64,000 nucleotides of DNA from Cryptomeria japonica (GCF_030272615.1 NC_081410.1:222381415-222445414), one strand, 5' to 3'. Shown: positions 32,752 to 45,221, counted from the stretch's first letter. Program-made: numbers and translations. Notes: generated by a model from the sequence alone, not told the origin.

Positions 32752-34730
32752 ATGGTTGAAACCCATTCCCAAAAATCTAGGAGAGAAACTAAAGAGGCTC
32801 AAGAGTCCGCAAACATGAGTTCCTATGAATATGACAATGATATCTTTTTTAATTCTGATCATACTACATTACCTGACATGGATGCCTATAGAAACATTCC
32901 AAATGTTGAGCACATGGACACTACAAACAACAATGATACACACAATGACAATATGGACAACTTTTCCGTACATTCAGCAAAAGTGGAAGACACCATTATG
33001 GATCCCTGTTTCAATAGATTGGTTGAGGAAATAATAAGGAGAGATAGACAATACTTCTTATAAGTGATGGCACAAAGTGGAGCCAAGATCCCTCATGATT
33101 TTGACATGTCTCAAATAATGGAAAATCGACCTTTGCAACAACCTCACCTCAACATGGATCAAAGGAGGCCTAATAGTGGAGGCAATAGAGGACCACATCT
33201 TGTGCCTGAAACACCATAATCTTTGTTTCAAAAACTAGAGGTCCCACATACACATGGTCAAGCATATGATACTCACCTTCGCAGACCATTGTGGAAGTCT
33301 TATGCAAAAAAAATATACTCAATCACATACCAATGCTAAGGATCAACCACCAAAGCAATTGGATATTCAAAGGCATGCTCAAAATTTGGACACAAGGAAA
33401 CCCCGTGTCAAATTTGGGGGCAACACACTAGAACAAACTCATGACATTCCTATAGAGTATGGTATACATGGACAAAACAAATATTCTATTCCTCAGCATG
33501 ACTCTATACCAAGTGGTCCATATACATAGCATCATTATAGACCTTCTCCATATGAATATGTGTATGATCAATATCATCCATATATGCAACATGCTCCTCC
33601 TCCACCCAGTGGTTCAGGCATGGGGTTTGGTCCAAGAAGTCGGTCTCCACCTAAGAACAATTTGGAACAACAAATCAAGGACTTACAAAAGAAAATGGAG
33701 GACATAAATACACCAAAGCCAACTTACACAATGAGAGACATATGTCCCTATCCATTTGACAAAAGCATTCCAATGCCTCCATTTCCTACACACTTTGTGA
33801 CACCTAAGTTTGATAAGTACAGAGGAAAAGGGGATCCTAAGGCATGTATAAGACAATTTTTCATAGCTTGCATTGAGGTAGCAGTGGAAGAGACATATTT
33901 GATGAGATTATTCCCACAAAGCTTAGGTGATCAAGCTATGGAATGGTTCTCCCAACTGCCACCTGGAATTAAGTCATGGGGTGATTTAGCAGAGGCATTT
34001 ATCCAACATTTCTCATACAACATAGAGACAAACATATCAGTCACTACCTTGTGCAACACCAAACAAAAGGATGGAGAAATTTTTTCATCATTTTTACAAA
34101 GATGGAGAAATCTAGCTAGCAGATGCTCTTGTGAAATTCCACAAAAACAAATGGTAGAGATGTTCACCCAAAATGTTAACAAAGACATTGGTTATGACCT
34201 AAGAAAAGCTTGTTTGTCCACCTTCAAAGACATCATTTAAAAAGTCTTAGCAACAAAGAAAGTCCTAATTGAACAAAGAGTCATTAAGATATTCAAGGAA
34301 AACAAAGATGACTTTAAAGGAAAAGATAAGCCAAGATTTTGGAATAAAAATAAGAACACAGTCAATGATGGTGTTGTGGATGCCAATACAGTACGACCCA
34401 AAATCATTTTTTCTGTATCAAGCTCTACAAACAATCAGGTGAATACTCAAACAACTTCAAAGTCACGAAGGAATTACACTCCATTGGGAGAACCGCTTGA
34501 GTCCATTTTCAAAAAGCTAGTGGCAAACAAGATAAGCACAATTCCAGATTTTCCTCCATATGAGCCAAAGGTCAAACCAAATTGGTGGAATGATGATGAA
34601 TATTGTGAATTTAGTAAGAGCAAAGGTCATAAGACAGGAAATTGTCATCGATTGAAGAACATCATACAAGATCTCATTGATAGAGGTGACATTGAGATTG
34701 AAGGACACTCATCTAACCAAGAACATGAAA
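32752..34730 (+). pseudogene. Gag of element E
   Basis: Starts MVETHSQKS. Asp/Asn-rich N-terminus, a Pro-rich segment (APPPPSGSG near 33595), then a Retrotrans_gag capsid domain at about 33830-34230 (QFFIACIEVA, QAMEWFSQLPPG, FIQHFSYN, LASRCSCEIP). The nucleocapsid part has YCEFSKSKGHKTGNC near 34600. The frame changes once at an A8 run (33303-33310). Stops at 33061-33063, about 33219, 33527-33529 and 34238-34240 sit at probable Gln codons. Virion core protein by family. Confidence 0.85.
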
Positions 34731-36243
34731 TGTTTACAAAACCATTCCCAAAATATGATAAGGGAAAAGTTGCAGCCACAGATGACCAAACCAACTATAC
34801 CAGAGCATCCTATAACTATGATTCAACTATCAATCACATTTCAATGGATAATTATGTCTCTACCATTATCATCAAGGACAAAATGCCTGAGTATTCCACC
34901 CAAAGACCCAAGATTTTCCTAAAAGGCATTGGATCTTCTTCCGAACCTACCTCTGAATGTAATGTCGCAACCCATCAAGGTAAATTCACTTTTCAAGGTG
35001 CTCCAGCTAAAAACATTGCTTCCTCATCAACCAAACCTGAGTATGACCTTGTATAACAGTTAGGGAAGACACCCGTGCTTATCTTCATCCTTGAGCTCTT
35101 ACGCATATCCCCTGCACATAAAGCCATTCTTGACAAAATCTTGAGAGACACTGTTGTCCCCACTGATCTGACCATGGACCAGTTTTAAGCCATGGTGGGA
35201 TGCCTTTCCATTCCACACTCCCTTACATTCACAGAAGCCGATGACGCCTCTGTAAGTCAGCCACATAATGCACCCTTACACATTGAAGCCTTCATACACA
35301 AACATCAAATAAAACGAGTCCTGATAGATGGAGGAGCGGGTCTGAACATTTGCACATTGAGCACTATTAAACAATTGGGATATTAAGATAAAGCTGTGAA
35401 TTCTACAAACAAAATTACCATCAAGGCATATGATGATGAAGAGCGCTCATCCAAGGGAACAGTCACCTTGCCTCTCAAAGTTGGGCTAGTTACAAAGGAT
35501 GTGGTTTGTCAAGTCCTAGACCTGGATCTCACATACAACATATTACTAAGATGTCCTTGGATTCATGAAATGAGGGAAGTCCCATCTACATATCACCAAT
35601 GCATTAAGTTTCATCACAATGGAGTTGAAATAACAGTTAATGGTGATCCTAATCCATTCATATACTACAATAACTTGAGACCGAAAAATGAGACGATCAT
35701 TCCAAGTAATAGGGAAGTTGTCCCTTCTTCTGTATACATTGATCTTGAATCATTAAAACCTTCGACATCAAAACAAGGTGAACTTAAAGGGAAATTTTAG
35801 GACAAGGGCATGGGTGAATACACTTTGAATCAAACCATGTGCTTACAACAAGTTATGAGTTCACCAAAAGAATATGGAAGACCACATCCTAATAAGTAGG
35901 TATCTATCATTATACTCAAATGGGACCCTACTATCTTTCAAAGATGGGGTGAACTGGAAGAAGAAGACTTATACAAAATGCTTTACAAAGACCTTGGAAA
36001 TAATACACAAGATCACATCAGCCTACCATGGGAAAAGTATGGCAAAGGATTCAAGATCCTACAAAAATTTGGGTATGATGGCAAAAGTCCTCTTGGCTTA
36101 AGAAAGGAAGGCATCATTGAACATTTACAACTAGAATTAACATTCAAAAAGGAATGCTCGAAAGGACTTGGTTTCATGACTTCCAAGGTAAACACTCAAA
36201 TGATAGGAGAAGCATTACAAATCAAAGCTACCAAAATTCAATA
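34731..36243 (+). pseudogene. Protease and G-patch region of element E
   Basis: Same frame as gag and pol. Retropepsin-type site LIDGGAGLNI, with DGGA at 35327-35338, followed by the beta-rich LPLKVGLVTKDVVCQVLDLD region. Further on, KYGKGFKILQKFGYDGKSPLG at about 36027-36090 with KGLGF after it is a G-patch, an RNA-binding module found next to protease in some retroelements. Several stops (about 35055, 35187, 35385, 35799, 35898, 36243). Polyprotein cleavage and RNA binding by family. Confidence 0.75.
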
Positions 36244-37950
36244 AGAGAATCGCTATTCCACAAACTCCAATGAATGGGAATGGGATTCAGACAAATCCTC
36301 CAGTGACTATGAACTCACCAAGACATTTAGAGAACCAGGTGAACCCACAGAAGAAGAGAAATTTTATAGAAAATTCAAGGTTGGTCAAGAAACAACCCCT
36401 GAGGATCCCACACAGTCCTTGCTTCTAGGTTCTAAGTCGAAATCACATAGAATGAGAACACCTATCTCGAAATGCGTTACTAGTGATGATAATTTGGATT
36501 CGTTCACGATCGAGACAGATGAGGAGAGTTCCAACAATGACCTCAATGATTATCTCGGCATACCTGAATATAACTACATTTTCACTCTTAGCCCCGCTAA
36601 CTTTGAAGACATCAAAGGCCTTCCCCTTGTTCATCATCAACTTATTGACTGGGACCATGAAGGACCTGCACAGTTTGACACATTCCAAAATGATGAAGCC
36701 TTTATTCATTATATAGGCATACGAGATGATCTTCCCCCTAGGGACCATAAAGCAGAATACACTATAGAACTCAACAACGTGGAATATTTTGGTGAGGGTG
36801 TCAGACCTTCCAGTCGCAAAAATATAAAAATAAAAAAAAATCAAGGGTCTTATGGCGAAAACTGTGTTGTGGCGTTGTCTGACCCCAAAAAAGTAAAAAT
36901 AAAGGACGTATCTGAGGGCAAAAACCTCTCTAAGGCACTCGAGGATGGAAGGCTCGACATTCTCCCAGCATCCTATGAAGAAAAATCATCTATGTTCATA
37001 GAGGAAACCATCAAAACAAACATTGGTACAAAAGAAAGTCCACATAACATATTCCTGGCTCAATCTTTGACAGAGACAGAAAGATCAAAGTTCATAAGTT
37101 TCTTCACAGTGCGACAAATAAATTTTGCATGGTCATACGCTGATATGCCTGGATTGGATCCGGATTTGGTAATGTATTTGATAGTTAAACCAGGGGCAAA
37201 ACTAGTGAAACAGAAATTAAGAAAGATGCATCCACAAGTGGCATTATTAGTCAAGGCAGAGCTTGAAAAATTATTGGATGTTGGATTCATACGCCCAATT
37301 GATTATCCTGAATGGATCTCTAGCTTAGTGCCCATCGGTAAACCAGATTGTAGTGTCAGAATATGTACAGACTTCAGAGACATAAACAAATCTTGTCCTA
37401 AGGATGACTTCCCATTACCAAACATAGATTTGATCGTCGATCTCACATCAAATCATGCAATGTTATCTTTGATGGATGGATTCTCTGGTTATAATCAAAT
37501 AAAAATTGCATCCAAGGATTAGCACAAAACAGCATTCACTTGTCCTTGGGGAACTTTCTGTTGGAATGTCATGGCCTTTGGGCTAAAAAATGCAGGCACT
37601 ACATATCAAAGAGCCATGACTACTATCTTGCATGATCTCATGCACGTTACTGTGGAAGATTATGTTGACGACCTCTTGGGCAAGTCAATAGACAGAGATA
37701 CACATTTGGACATACTTTCAGTCATCTTTGATCAGTTGGAAAAATACAAAGTAAGATTAAACCCCAAGAAATGTGTCTTTGGAGTAACCTCCGGGAAGCT
37801 CCTAGGATTCATTGTATCAAAAAGAGGAATCGAAGCCAATCCAGCAAAAGTCAAGGCCATCCTAGAGATGCAACCACCACGAAACATCAGTCAACTTTGA
37901 TCTTTGCAAGGGAGACTCCAGTCCATATGAAGATTCATAGCACAACTTGC
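36244..37950 (+). pseudogene. Reverse transcriptase of element E
   Basis: A poorly conserved linker (36250-36960) leads into RT: LLDVGFIRPIDYPEWISS, RICTDFRDINKSCPKDDFPLP, DGFSGYNQI, FGLKNAGTTYQRAM, then catalytic YVDD at 37661-37672 and the thumb start LNPKKCVFGV. All domain motifs are present in order. Stops at 37520-37522, 37898-37900 and about 37927 replace conserved Gln or Arg positions. Confidence 0.9.
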
Positions 37951-38926
37951 GGATAAATGTAATCCTTTTCAGCACTTGCTACATAAAAACATCAAATTCA
38001 AATGGGATGATAACTATCAATAGCCTTTCCAGATACTCAAAGATTATCTTCTGAGTCTGCCAGTTTTGATGCCACTAGTTCCAAATCAACCTCTATTACT
38101 ATACACATCAACTACTTCAACAGCACTGGGGGCACTCTTAGCACAATAGGTTGCTGAGGGCAAAGAAAAGGCAGTCTACTACACCAGTCGCACATTGGTG
38201 GGATATGAGCTAAACTACACACCAATTGAGCATGTGTGTCTCACTATGGTCTTTGCTTCACATAAATTATGACATTACATGTTAACTCATAAAACTAAGT
38301 TGGTCACAAGGATCGATCCATTAAAATACCTTCTCAATAAGGCAACGCTTACTGGTCGACTAGCCAAATGGGTGATGCTCCTGAGTGAATTCGACATTGA
38401 GTATGTGGATAGAAAAGCAATAAAAGGACAAGCCATCATAGATCAATTAGCAGATGCTCCCATGATAGATGATGTTCCTCTAACTTCAGAATTTCCAGAT
38501 GAATCCATCTTGACAGTGTCGCACGCAAAGCCTTGGCAGCTATACTTTGATGGCTCATACACACAGCATGGGACAGGAGCTGGTATCCTCTTCATAACTC
38601 CTCAAGGGGATTCCATACCAAAATCATATCGATTATCATTTCCCTGCACTAATAACATAGCGGAATATGAAGCATTAACAACTGGATTACGGATTGCAGT
38701 TCAGTGGAAGATCCAGGAACTTCATGTTTTTGGGGACTCTCAACTTGTAATTCGTCAAGTGACTGATACCTACCAAATAAAGGATGAGAAATTAATGCCT
38801 TACAAAAGAATGGTGGATGACCTGAAACAACATTTCATGAAGTTAGACTTTGAGCAGATACCAAGAGAGCAGAATCGAGCCGCAGATGCTATGGCTACAA
38901 TTGCTTCACTAATCGATCTACCATAG
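37951..38926 (+). pseudogene. Dual RNase H region of element E
   Basis: First RNase H (about 38060-38280): decayed but with LLLYTSTTSTALGALLAQ and AVYYTSRTLVG. Second RNase H (about 38535-38920): QLYFDGSYTQHGTGAGI, IAEYEALTTGLRIA, FGDSQLVIRQV, and an ending REQNRAADAMA; the D, E and D of the active site are visible. Two consecutive RNase H domains are the hallmark of the Tat lineage. Confidence 0.85.
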
Positions 38927-40282
38927 AATGAGACCCGCTATGAGTTCTTGGTGGATAACCTTTTGGTTCCCTCATATGAGATCACTCCTACTGAGATGAT
39001 ATGTGTCGTTGGTCCTGAGTCCCAGTTATATGGTCCCATTTTCACATACCTTCATGACAATACCCTTCCTCCTGACCTATCCAATAACCAACATTGCACT
39101 TTCATTTGCCAATCTTCTCGATACGTCATTTTAGCCGATATCCTATACCGTCGAGGTCTAGATGGCACTCTTCTTAGATGTTTATAACGGGACAAAGCTC
39201 AAATTGCATTACGTGAAGTTCATGAAGGGATATGTGGTCCACATTCTAGTGGTCCTACCTTAGCCAAGAAACTCATCAGGACTGGCTATTACTGGCCCAA
39301 TATGGAAAAAGACTCTTATCAGTTTGTCAAGAAATGTAAGCAGTGTCAAATTCATGGAGACCTCATTCATGCACCAGCATAAGAACTTCAACCAATGGCA
39401 ACTCCTTGGCCCTTTTGTCAGTGGGGACTTGATCTCATAGGCAAGATTCACCCTCCTTCCTCCAATGGTCATAAGTTCATCATCACTGCCAAAGAGTATT
39501 TCACAAAATGGATCAAAGCGGTGCCTCTTACACAAGTCACTGGAAAACAAATTGCTACATTCATTCTCAACTATATCATTTGTTGATATGGTATTCCTGT
39601 TTCCATCATCACCGACAATGGGCGTCCTTTCAAAAATCAGGATGTTCATGAACTCTGTGACCGCTTCCATATTACACATCGTTTTTCCACACCTTATTAC
39701 CCCCAAGGTAACGGTCAAGCTAAGGCGTCTAATAAAACAATCCTAAAAATCCTAAAAAAGACAGTCGACGACGTTGGCCGCAATTGGCATATCCAACTTA
39801 ATCCCACACTTTGGGCTTACCACACAAGCGTCTGAACACCTACAGGAGCTACACCCTATTCACTTGTCTATGACACTAAACCTATCTTTCCTATTGAGGT
39901 CGAGTTACCTTCTTTACGAGTATCTTTGCAAAGCATTATCAATGATGAAGACTGCAGGGTCTCTCGCTTACAAGAACGTGAACTATTGGATGAACGAAGA
40001 TAAACTGCTTTTAATCACCTCAAGCCTTATCAACAACAAATGAGTCGCAGCTACAATCATAAATTCAAGCCTCGCACATTTGAGGTATGTGACTTGGTTT
40101 TCAGAGAAAATCCTAAAAATCAGCAAGACAGAGAGAAGAAGGGCAAGTTCGAACCAAACTGGCTTGGTCCTTACATCATTATAATAGCCTATGGATCTGG
40201 TGCATATCAGCTCTCAACCACCGAGGGTGAACCTTTGGAGGATCCTATCAAAAGCATGCACCTTCGCAGGTTTTACACATAG
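38927..40282 (+). pseudogene. Integrase of element E
   Basis: Zinc-binding HHCC region near 39220-39345 (HEGICGPH, then CKQC). Catalytic core: first Asp in GLDLIGK (about 39427), second Asp in TDNGRPF (about 39612). The third acidic residue is missing: codon 39722-39724 is AAG (Lys) in NGQAKASNK, where the family has Glu. C-terminal chromatin-tether-like part ends HLRRFYT at TAG 40280-40282. Stops at about 39185, 39380, 39583 and 39833. Dead enzyme. Confidence 0.88.
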
Positions 40283-40460
40283 CTCTTCAGAGTATCCTAA
40301 TTCAAAAATATAAAAAAATTCAAAAAAAATCAAAAATACAAAAAAAATTGAAAAATTGAAAAAAAACAGAAAAATATTTTCGTCCAACGGTGAAAACCAC
40401 TTCGATGATGCCCTAGCCAAGTACCATGGTTAAAATCGGGTCATCGGTGCATGCATAAAG
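40283..40460 (+). promoter_or_regulatory. A-rich tract and conserved 3' motif of E
   Basis: About 80 A-rich bases, then CGTCCAACGGTGAAAACC, CAAGTACCATGGTTAAAA and ATCGGGTCATCGGT. Element D has the same order at 52919-53095 (GGTGAAAACC, CAAGTACCGTGATGAAAACC). Function unknown. Confidence 0.6.
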
Positions 40461-41959
40461 ACGTTGCTCCTCCCTCCTTCGGGATTCCATTCCATCCTTT
40501 CACTTTTCACACACTTACAACCTATTCACCCATAATAAACATACCCATTCCCATCATGGCTTGTTATTGATCTACCTAAGATTGGTTAGCCATTCATAAT
40601 AACCCCCTTTTCACCCTTACCATCCATAATAAATCAGCTCCTATTTGTGGCTAAGGCAAATCCTACGTCTAGTGATGGGTGTGGAACTGAGCACATCACA
40701 TGTTTTGAGGTGTACAACTTCTTCCACTTTTCTTCAATCTATCCGCACACAATCCACAATAAAGAAACATTTGCATCACCAGTCCGTAATAAAGTTTCGT
40801 ATTCTCTGCAATAAAGTATCAGTTCCATGGATTTAGTCAATTTCAGATGAGACACAGTAGCGACAATGGGCTTCAACAAATCAAATCTTTCAACAGACTC
40901 AAACAACATTATGGTTCAGTGTTATCTATTCTTTTTTGTGAAAGTAAACATTGTGACCACAATCAAATAAGACTTATACAAGTGACAAGAGACACTAAAA
41001 CTTGAGGAGTACAGTGGATGTTGGTGTCGAGTCTTGGTTTTCTTTTGATTTTATCTTTTGGTGACATGTCTTTTAGCTTTTCCAAGATGTCTCTGACTAG
41101 AGATTTTATTTCCAGGATGTCTTTGACTAGAAAGGCGAGGATGGGGTATTGTCACCTATTTTTCTTTGATGTCTGTGGATTGTCTCTTAGTAATGCTATG
41201 ACTTGTCTAAGGATATGAGGACACTATAAGTCTAGTATGAACTGGGGCATTCCTTGTTTGTGACTATTTGATCTCCATGCAAAATGGGTACAATGACTTT
41301 CTGGGTCAAACATATGCCTAGATTGTCATAACCTACTTGCCATAATAAAGCTCAATGATGATAATGCACAAGAAGCTCTTTCACTTTCATATCTTCTACC
41401 TTCCATCCCCCTTTCTTGATTGACCTCCATAGTCCTTCTTGAGTCTGTGTAGCCTGCTATCACACGACTGAGTATAATGACACACCAAAAATATTTGCAT
41501 TTCATGTAGTTGCACCTGCATTACCACATATAAGCATTTCATACATACATATAGATATTACAATTGCATCGCATCCTGCACACAACACATGTTAGCACAT
41601 TTTACATTCTCATCATGTAAATAGTTATTTGCATTATCATATTCATTGGCATTTCATACATTCACATTTGCATTTGCATAACATTTAAAAACATAAAAGA
41701 ACAAAAATATTGCATTTCATCATGTACATATTTGCATCCATATCATAACCATCACATAGAAACATACATCATGAAACATCTCATCACATAGGTACACATG
41801 CATATAGTTGCCGCAAAGATGAATCATCTCATATATATATCTCAAAATCATAAGTGTCATGATACAATGATGTCAAAATCATATGGCTACAATCACCCGA
41901 AGGTGCCTACATCATCATACAAATTGGTACAAAACTGATACATAGGGAGCCCTCTAAGG
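40461..41959 (+). other. 3' non-coding region of E
   Basis: No gene. 40530-40820 holds at least five AATAAA words (CATAATAAA, ACAATAAAG, GTAATAAAG, GCAATAAAG), a possible poly(A) field between pol and the convergent antisense gene. 41490-41800 is rich in CATTTGCAT words. Confidence 0.5.
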
Positions 41960-43847
41960 CTATGATGAACTCCCTCCCTCGGAGCCGCCTGGCCTCGATG
42001 GAGTCTGAGCCCTGGAAGGACCCATCCTAGGATCATCTCTCCTATCCCCTCTATCTGGTGGTGGTGGAGGACCCATAACCCCACCGTTGGATGCTTGTCT
42101 CCTATCCCTCCCTCCAGTGGTCGTCGTTGTCCGCGATGGTCTACGAAAGCTCCTAGCCCACTGCTCTGTTGGCATAGCCCCATAGTATAGGTCTCTCTAG
42201 TAGCCTATCTCCTCCTCGGCTCGCAGAACATAAGCATAACCAGCTCATGTGTCCTCTGTTGCCTGCCTCCTTGCCCTCAGTGTCATCTCAGCCTCTATAT
42301 AGCGTTGAATGGCCTGATTCCTCTCCCCCTCAGTGTCTCTCAACTGTCTCCTGAGTCTAGTTGTCTCTCACTCGAGATCCTGGATCTCATCTGCCTATCC
42401 CTAGCAGATCTCCCTCAACTCCAGTAGCTCATCCTGCTCCTCCTCCTCTCCCCCCCGTACTTGTGGCTCTACCTGTTCCTGTACCTATGGCTTCTCCTGT
42501 GGCTATCCCTGTCCCTGTCCCTGTCCCTGTCTGGGATCCTATGATGCTGGCACCTGTAATGGTAAACCACCTCGGCCTCTCAACACCTGAGCCCATCTCT
42601 CCTCCCCACCCTCTCTCCGTGGAGCCACTCTCCTCTCTCCTATCATCCCTCGCCTCCTCCATCGGCCTCTACCTCCGCCATCTCCATCATCATCCTCATC
42701 CCCCACCATCTCCATCTATCTTCTCCTCTGGGTCTGTCAGTCGTGGAAATGGATGCTCAGCCAAATATGCAGTATACTTTGCATCCATCCCTGCATCCTC
42801 TATCTCTGGACACATATCCCAAGGCATGGGTACCATCTCTACCAGCTGCATCACTACTTGATCATATGATAACAATGGCCTGAAGTGTGCCTGATCTCTC
42901 ACTATCCAAGCATACATCCCGGAACCCCGTGGCATCCACTGAATCCTGTCGAACTGCCTGCAAACCTTGTCAACCAACTACCTCTCCGGTACATAGGGTG
43001 TCTGCCCAATCAGATACCTGCTCCTAAAGGTGTATGGTAGCTCCACTGCATCATCCTCCCACACCTCACACTCTCAGCATGGTCTCCATACCAAAGTTTC
43101 AATCTCATCGATGACCCTACGCCAGTGCTCCAATCTCCTAATCCGCGGCTGCAAGGTAATCATATCATATAAATGCACAAAACTATGCCCATGGCCCCTG
43201 CCTCTGAAATGTATCGGTCGGGTCATCGGAAGATGCTCATAAGCCCACACCTGTAATAGTGTCACTCCGCAACCCAATCCTATGGATCCATGATATATGA
43301 ACTGATGAAGCTCATAATACAAGTGTGCCAGCACGCACGGTTCCCAGGCATATTTAGTATGTTGTGTCACCAGTGTCTCCAAGGTGCTCCCCTAGCCCAT
43401 AGCCAACCCTCGTGTCACCCTATCCAGACACAAGAACCCACTGATCACTCCTCCTAGCACTACTGGTAATGCTAATCCAATCTATGTCATCGTGTCCCAC
43501 GCCACATGTCCAACCCTCATCTCTAGTCCTGGATACTGAAACACTCATCTCGGGGCATCCCTATCTCCGTCTCGATCATAGGGTATTAACTCCCCATCAA
43601 TCGGTATCCTCAAAATCCTATATACATCCTCTAGGGTGATTGTCATCTCACCCATCGACAAATGGAATGTGCATGTCTCAGAGTGCCATCTCTCAGCAAG
43701 TGCAGTCAGCAATCCCATGTTCGCCCGAAACTCAGGCACATACAGAATGAATCACAAACCCATAACCTCAATCGCGGCTCTATCCTCAAATGTCAGCTCT
43801 GGTCATAGCCTCTAAGTCGATGGGAATCTCTCCTGTGACTGCAGCAT
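41960..43847 (-). pseudogene. Antisense plant mobile domain gene in element E
   Basis: Reads opposite to pol. The plant mobile domain is clear: AAIEVMGL near 43760, RWHSETCTFHLSMGEMTITLEDVYRI (43600-43690, with the family's G-E-M-T-x-T-L-x-D-V core), a region with GVTLLQVWAYEHL near 43245, and WRRVIDEIETLVWRPC near 43090. It is followed by a coiled coil (near 42360) and a Gly/Arg/Pro-rich end MGPPPPPDRGDRRDD. About eight in-frame stops in the domain part and one frameshift between 42430 and 42180. Host members of this family act in silencing; a role here is inference. Confidence 0.8.
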
Positions 43848-43891
43848 AGGTAGGTACTCCTGTAGTCAAGCAAATCAATCATGTCAGTCAT

Positions 43892-44215
43892 AGTGGCATT
43901 CCTTGTTCATCACAAAATGCTACTTTTTATCTCAGTGCTTATGATACTCTATCCTAGTGACACTTACTGTTCATCACAAAGTGTTGCTTCTATCCTAGTG
44001 GCACTCACTATTCATCACAAAGTGTTGTTGTTTATCCTAGTGGTACTCCATGTTCATCATAAAGTACTACGTGTTTTGCACTCCCTATTCATCACAAAGT
44101 GTTGCTCATATTTGCACTCCCTGTTCATCACAAAGTGTTGCTCATATTAGTACTCCCTGTTCATCACAAAGTACTATGTCTTGGTACTCACTGTTCATCA
44201 CAAAGTACATCGATC
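43892..44215 (+). repeat. Tandem repeats upstream of the antisense gene
   Basis: Eight diverged copies of GTTCATCACAAAGTGTTGCT plus a variable TAGTGGCACTC part, spaced about 30-60 bases, beginning just upstream of the antisense ATG (43847). Confidence 0.85.
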
Positions 44216-44414
44216 TATCCTATCCTAAGGCCTCTGCTTGAGTGTATCCTCTTGAGTAGTTTCCTGATTGGCAACGTATGTTCTATCATAGAATTGTCAA
44301 TCCTAGCCCTATCTGCTATCCTAGTCTTCCCTAGAGGACCTGGTTGAGTGTATCCTCTCAGCAGCTTATCCAATCGACAACGTATGTTCATCACAGAACT
44401 ATCGATTCAGCCTT

Positions 44415-44692
44415 GAAGACATAAATGCGCCTTCATGACATAAACGCGCTTACATATTGCACAAACCTGCCTACTCTGCACAGACGCACCTGAAATACAT
44501 AGACATGCCTATGCTCTGCATAGACGCGCCTGCTCTGCACAGACGTTCCCACATAGCACAAACGCGCCTGCACAACGCAGACATGCTCGCATTTAACATA
44601 GATGCCTTTTCATTCATAGACGCACCTGGCACAAACACAGATGTGCCTAGCCAACCTAGACGCGTCTGGCACCAACACAGACGCGCCTCGGC
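44415..44692 (-). repeat. CGTCTGTG motif array 3 (antisense orientation)
   Basis: About thirteen copies of CACAGACGCGCC-type words on the + strand, the reverse complement of the motif in 16215-16460 and 17640-17855. On the minus strand they read GCGTCTGTG and lie upstream of the mobile-domain gene. Confidence 0.85.
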
Positions 44693-44970
44693 ATTTTTTG
44701 ACCTTGTTTGACATACCTAAAATGCATTAAATGCGCTACCTAGCATGCATTAATGACAACATTTATTGGGACAAAGTACAAGGAGCTTTTGTGGTACTTA
44801 CCGGCTCTCCTGCATCTGTTGGCCTCTGAAATCAGTGAACGCAATCAAATCTATGAACCAATGCCATCGCTGCTAACTGTTGTTTCTTTATTCTCTATCT
44901 ACACTCTGATCTCTTGGATGTGTGGATGACAATGAGGATGTATTCCCCTCATGGTCTATCTTATAGACTG

Positions 44971-45004
44971 CCCTAGCCCTAGCCCTAGCCCTAGCCCTAG
45001 CCCT
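44971..45004 (+). repeat. Hexamer repeat (CCCTAG)n
   Basis: Five and two-thirds perfect copies of CCCTAG. The minus strand has GGG every six bases and could form a G-quadruplex. About 230 bases before the 3' LTR. Confidence 0.9.
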
Positions 45005-45221
45005 CGTTTCCTAAGTCAGTCTTCATTATCCCGTGACTCTGTCACTCTAACCTATCCGATCAGTCCATTCTAGCCTTTCTTTCTTATCAAGAGATTGTCT
45101 GTGATCTTTTTAGACATTTTCATCCAATCTCTCGAGGGGGCATATTATTCCCAATCTTGGGGCAACTCTGTATCGGTTCATCTTATCTTCTTTGAAACAA
45201 CGCGACAAGCTGCATTGTCTC

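Noticed and set aside
41893-42183. Alternative minus-strand frame at the end of the antisense gene
   Set aside because: The overlapping frame ending at 41960 continues the coiled coil and has the Pro/Arg/Gly tail, so it is the more likely one.
44971-45004. Telomeric repeat
   Set aside because: The unit is CCCTAG, not the plant telomere unit CCCTAAA, and it sits inside element E.
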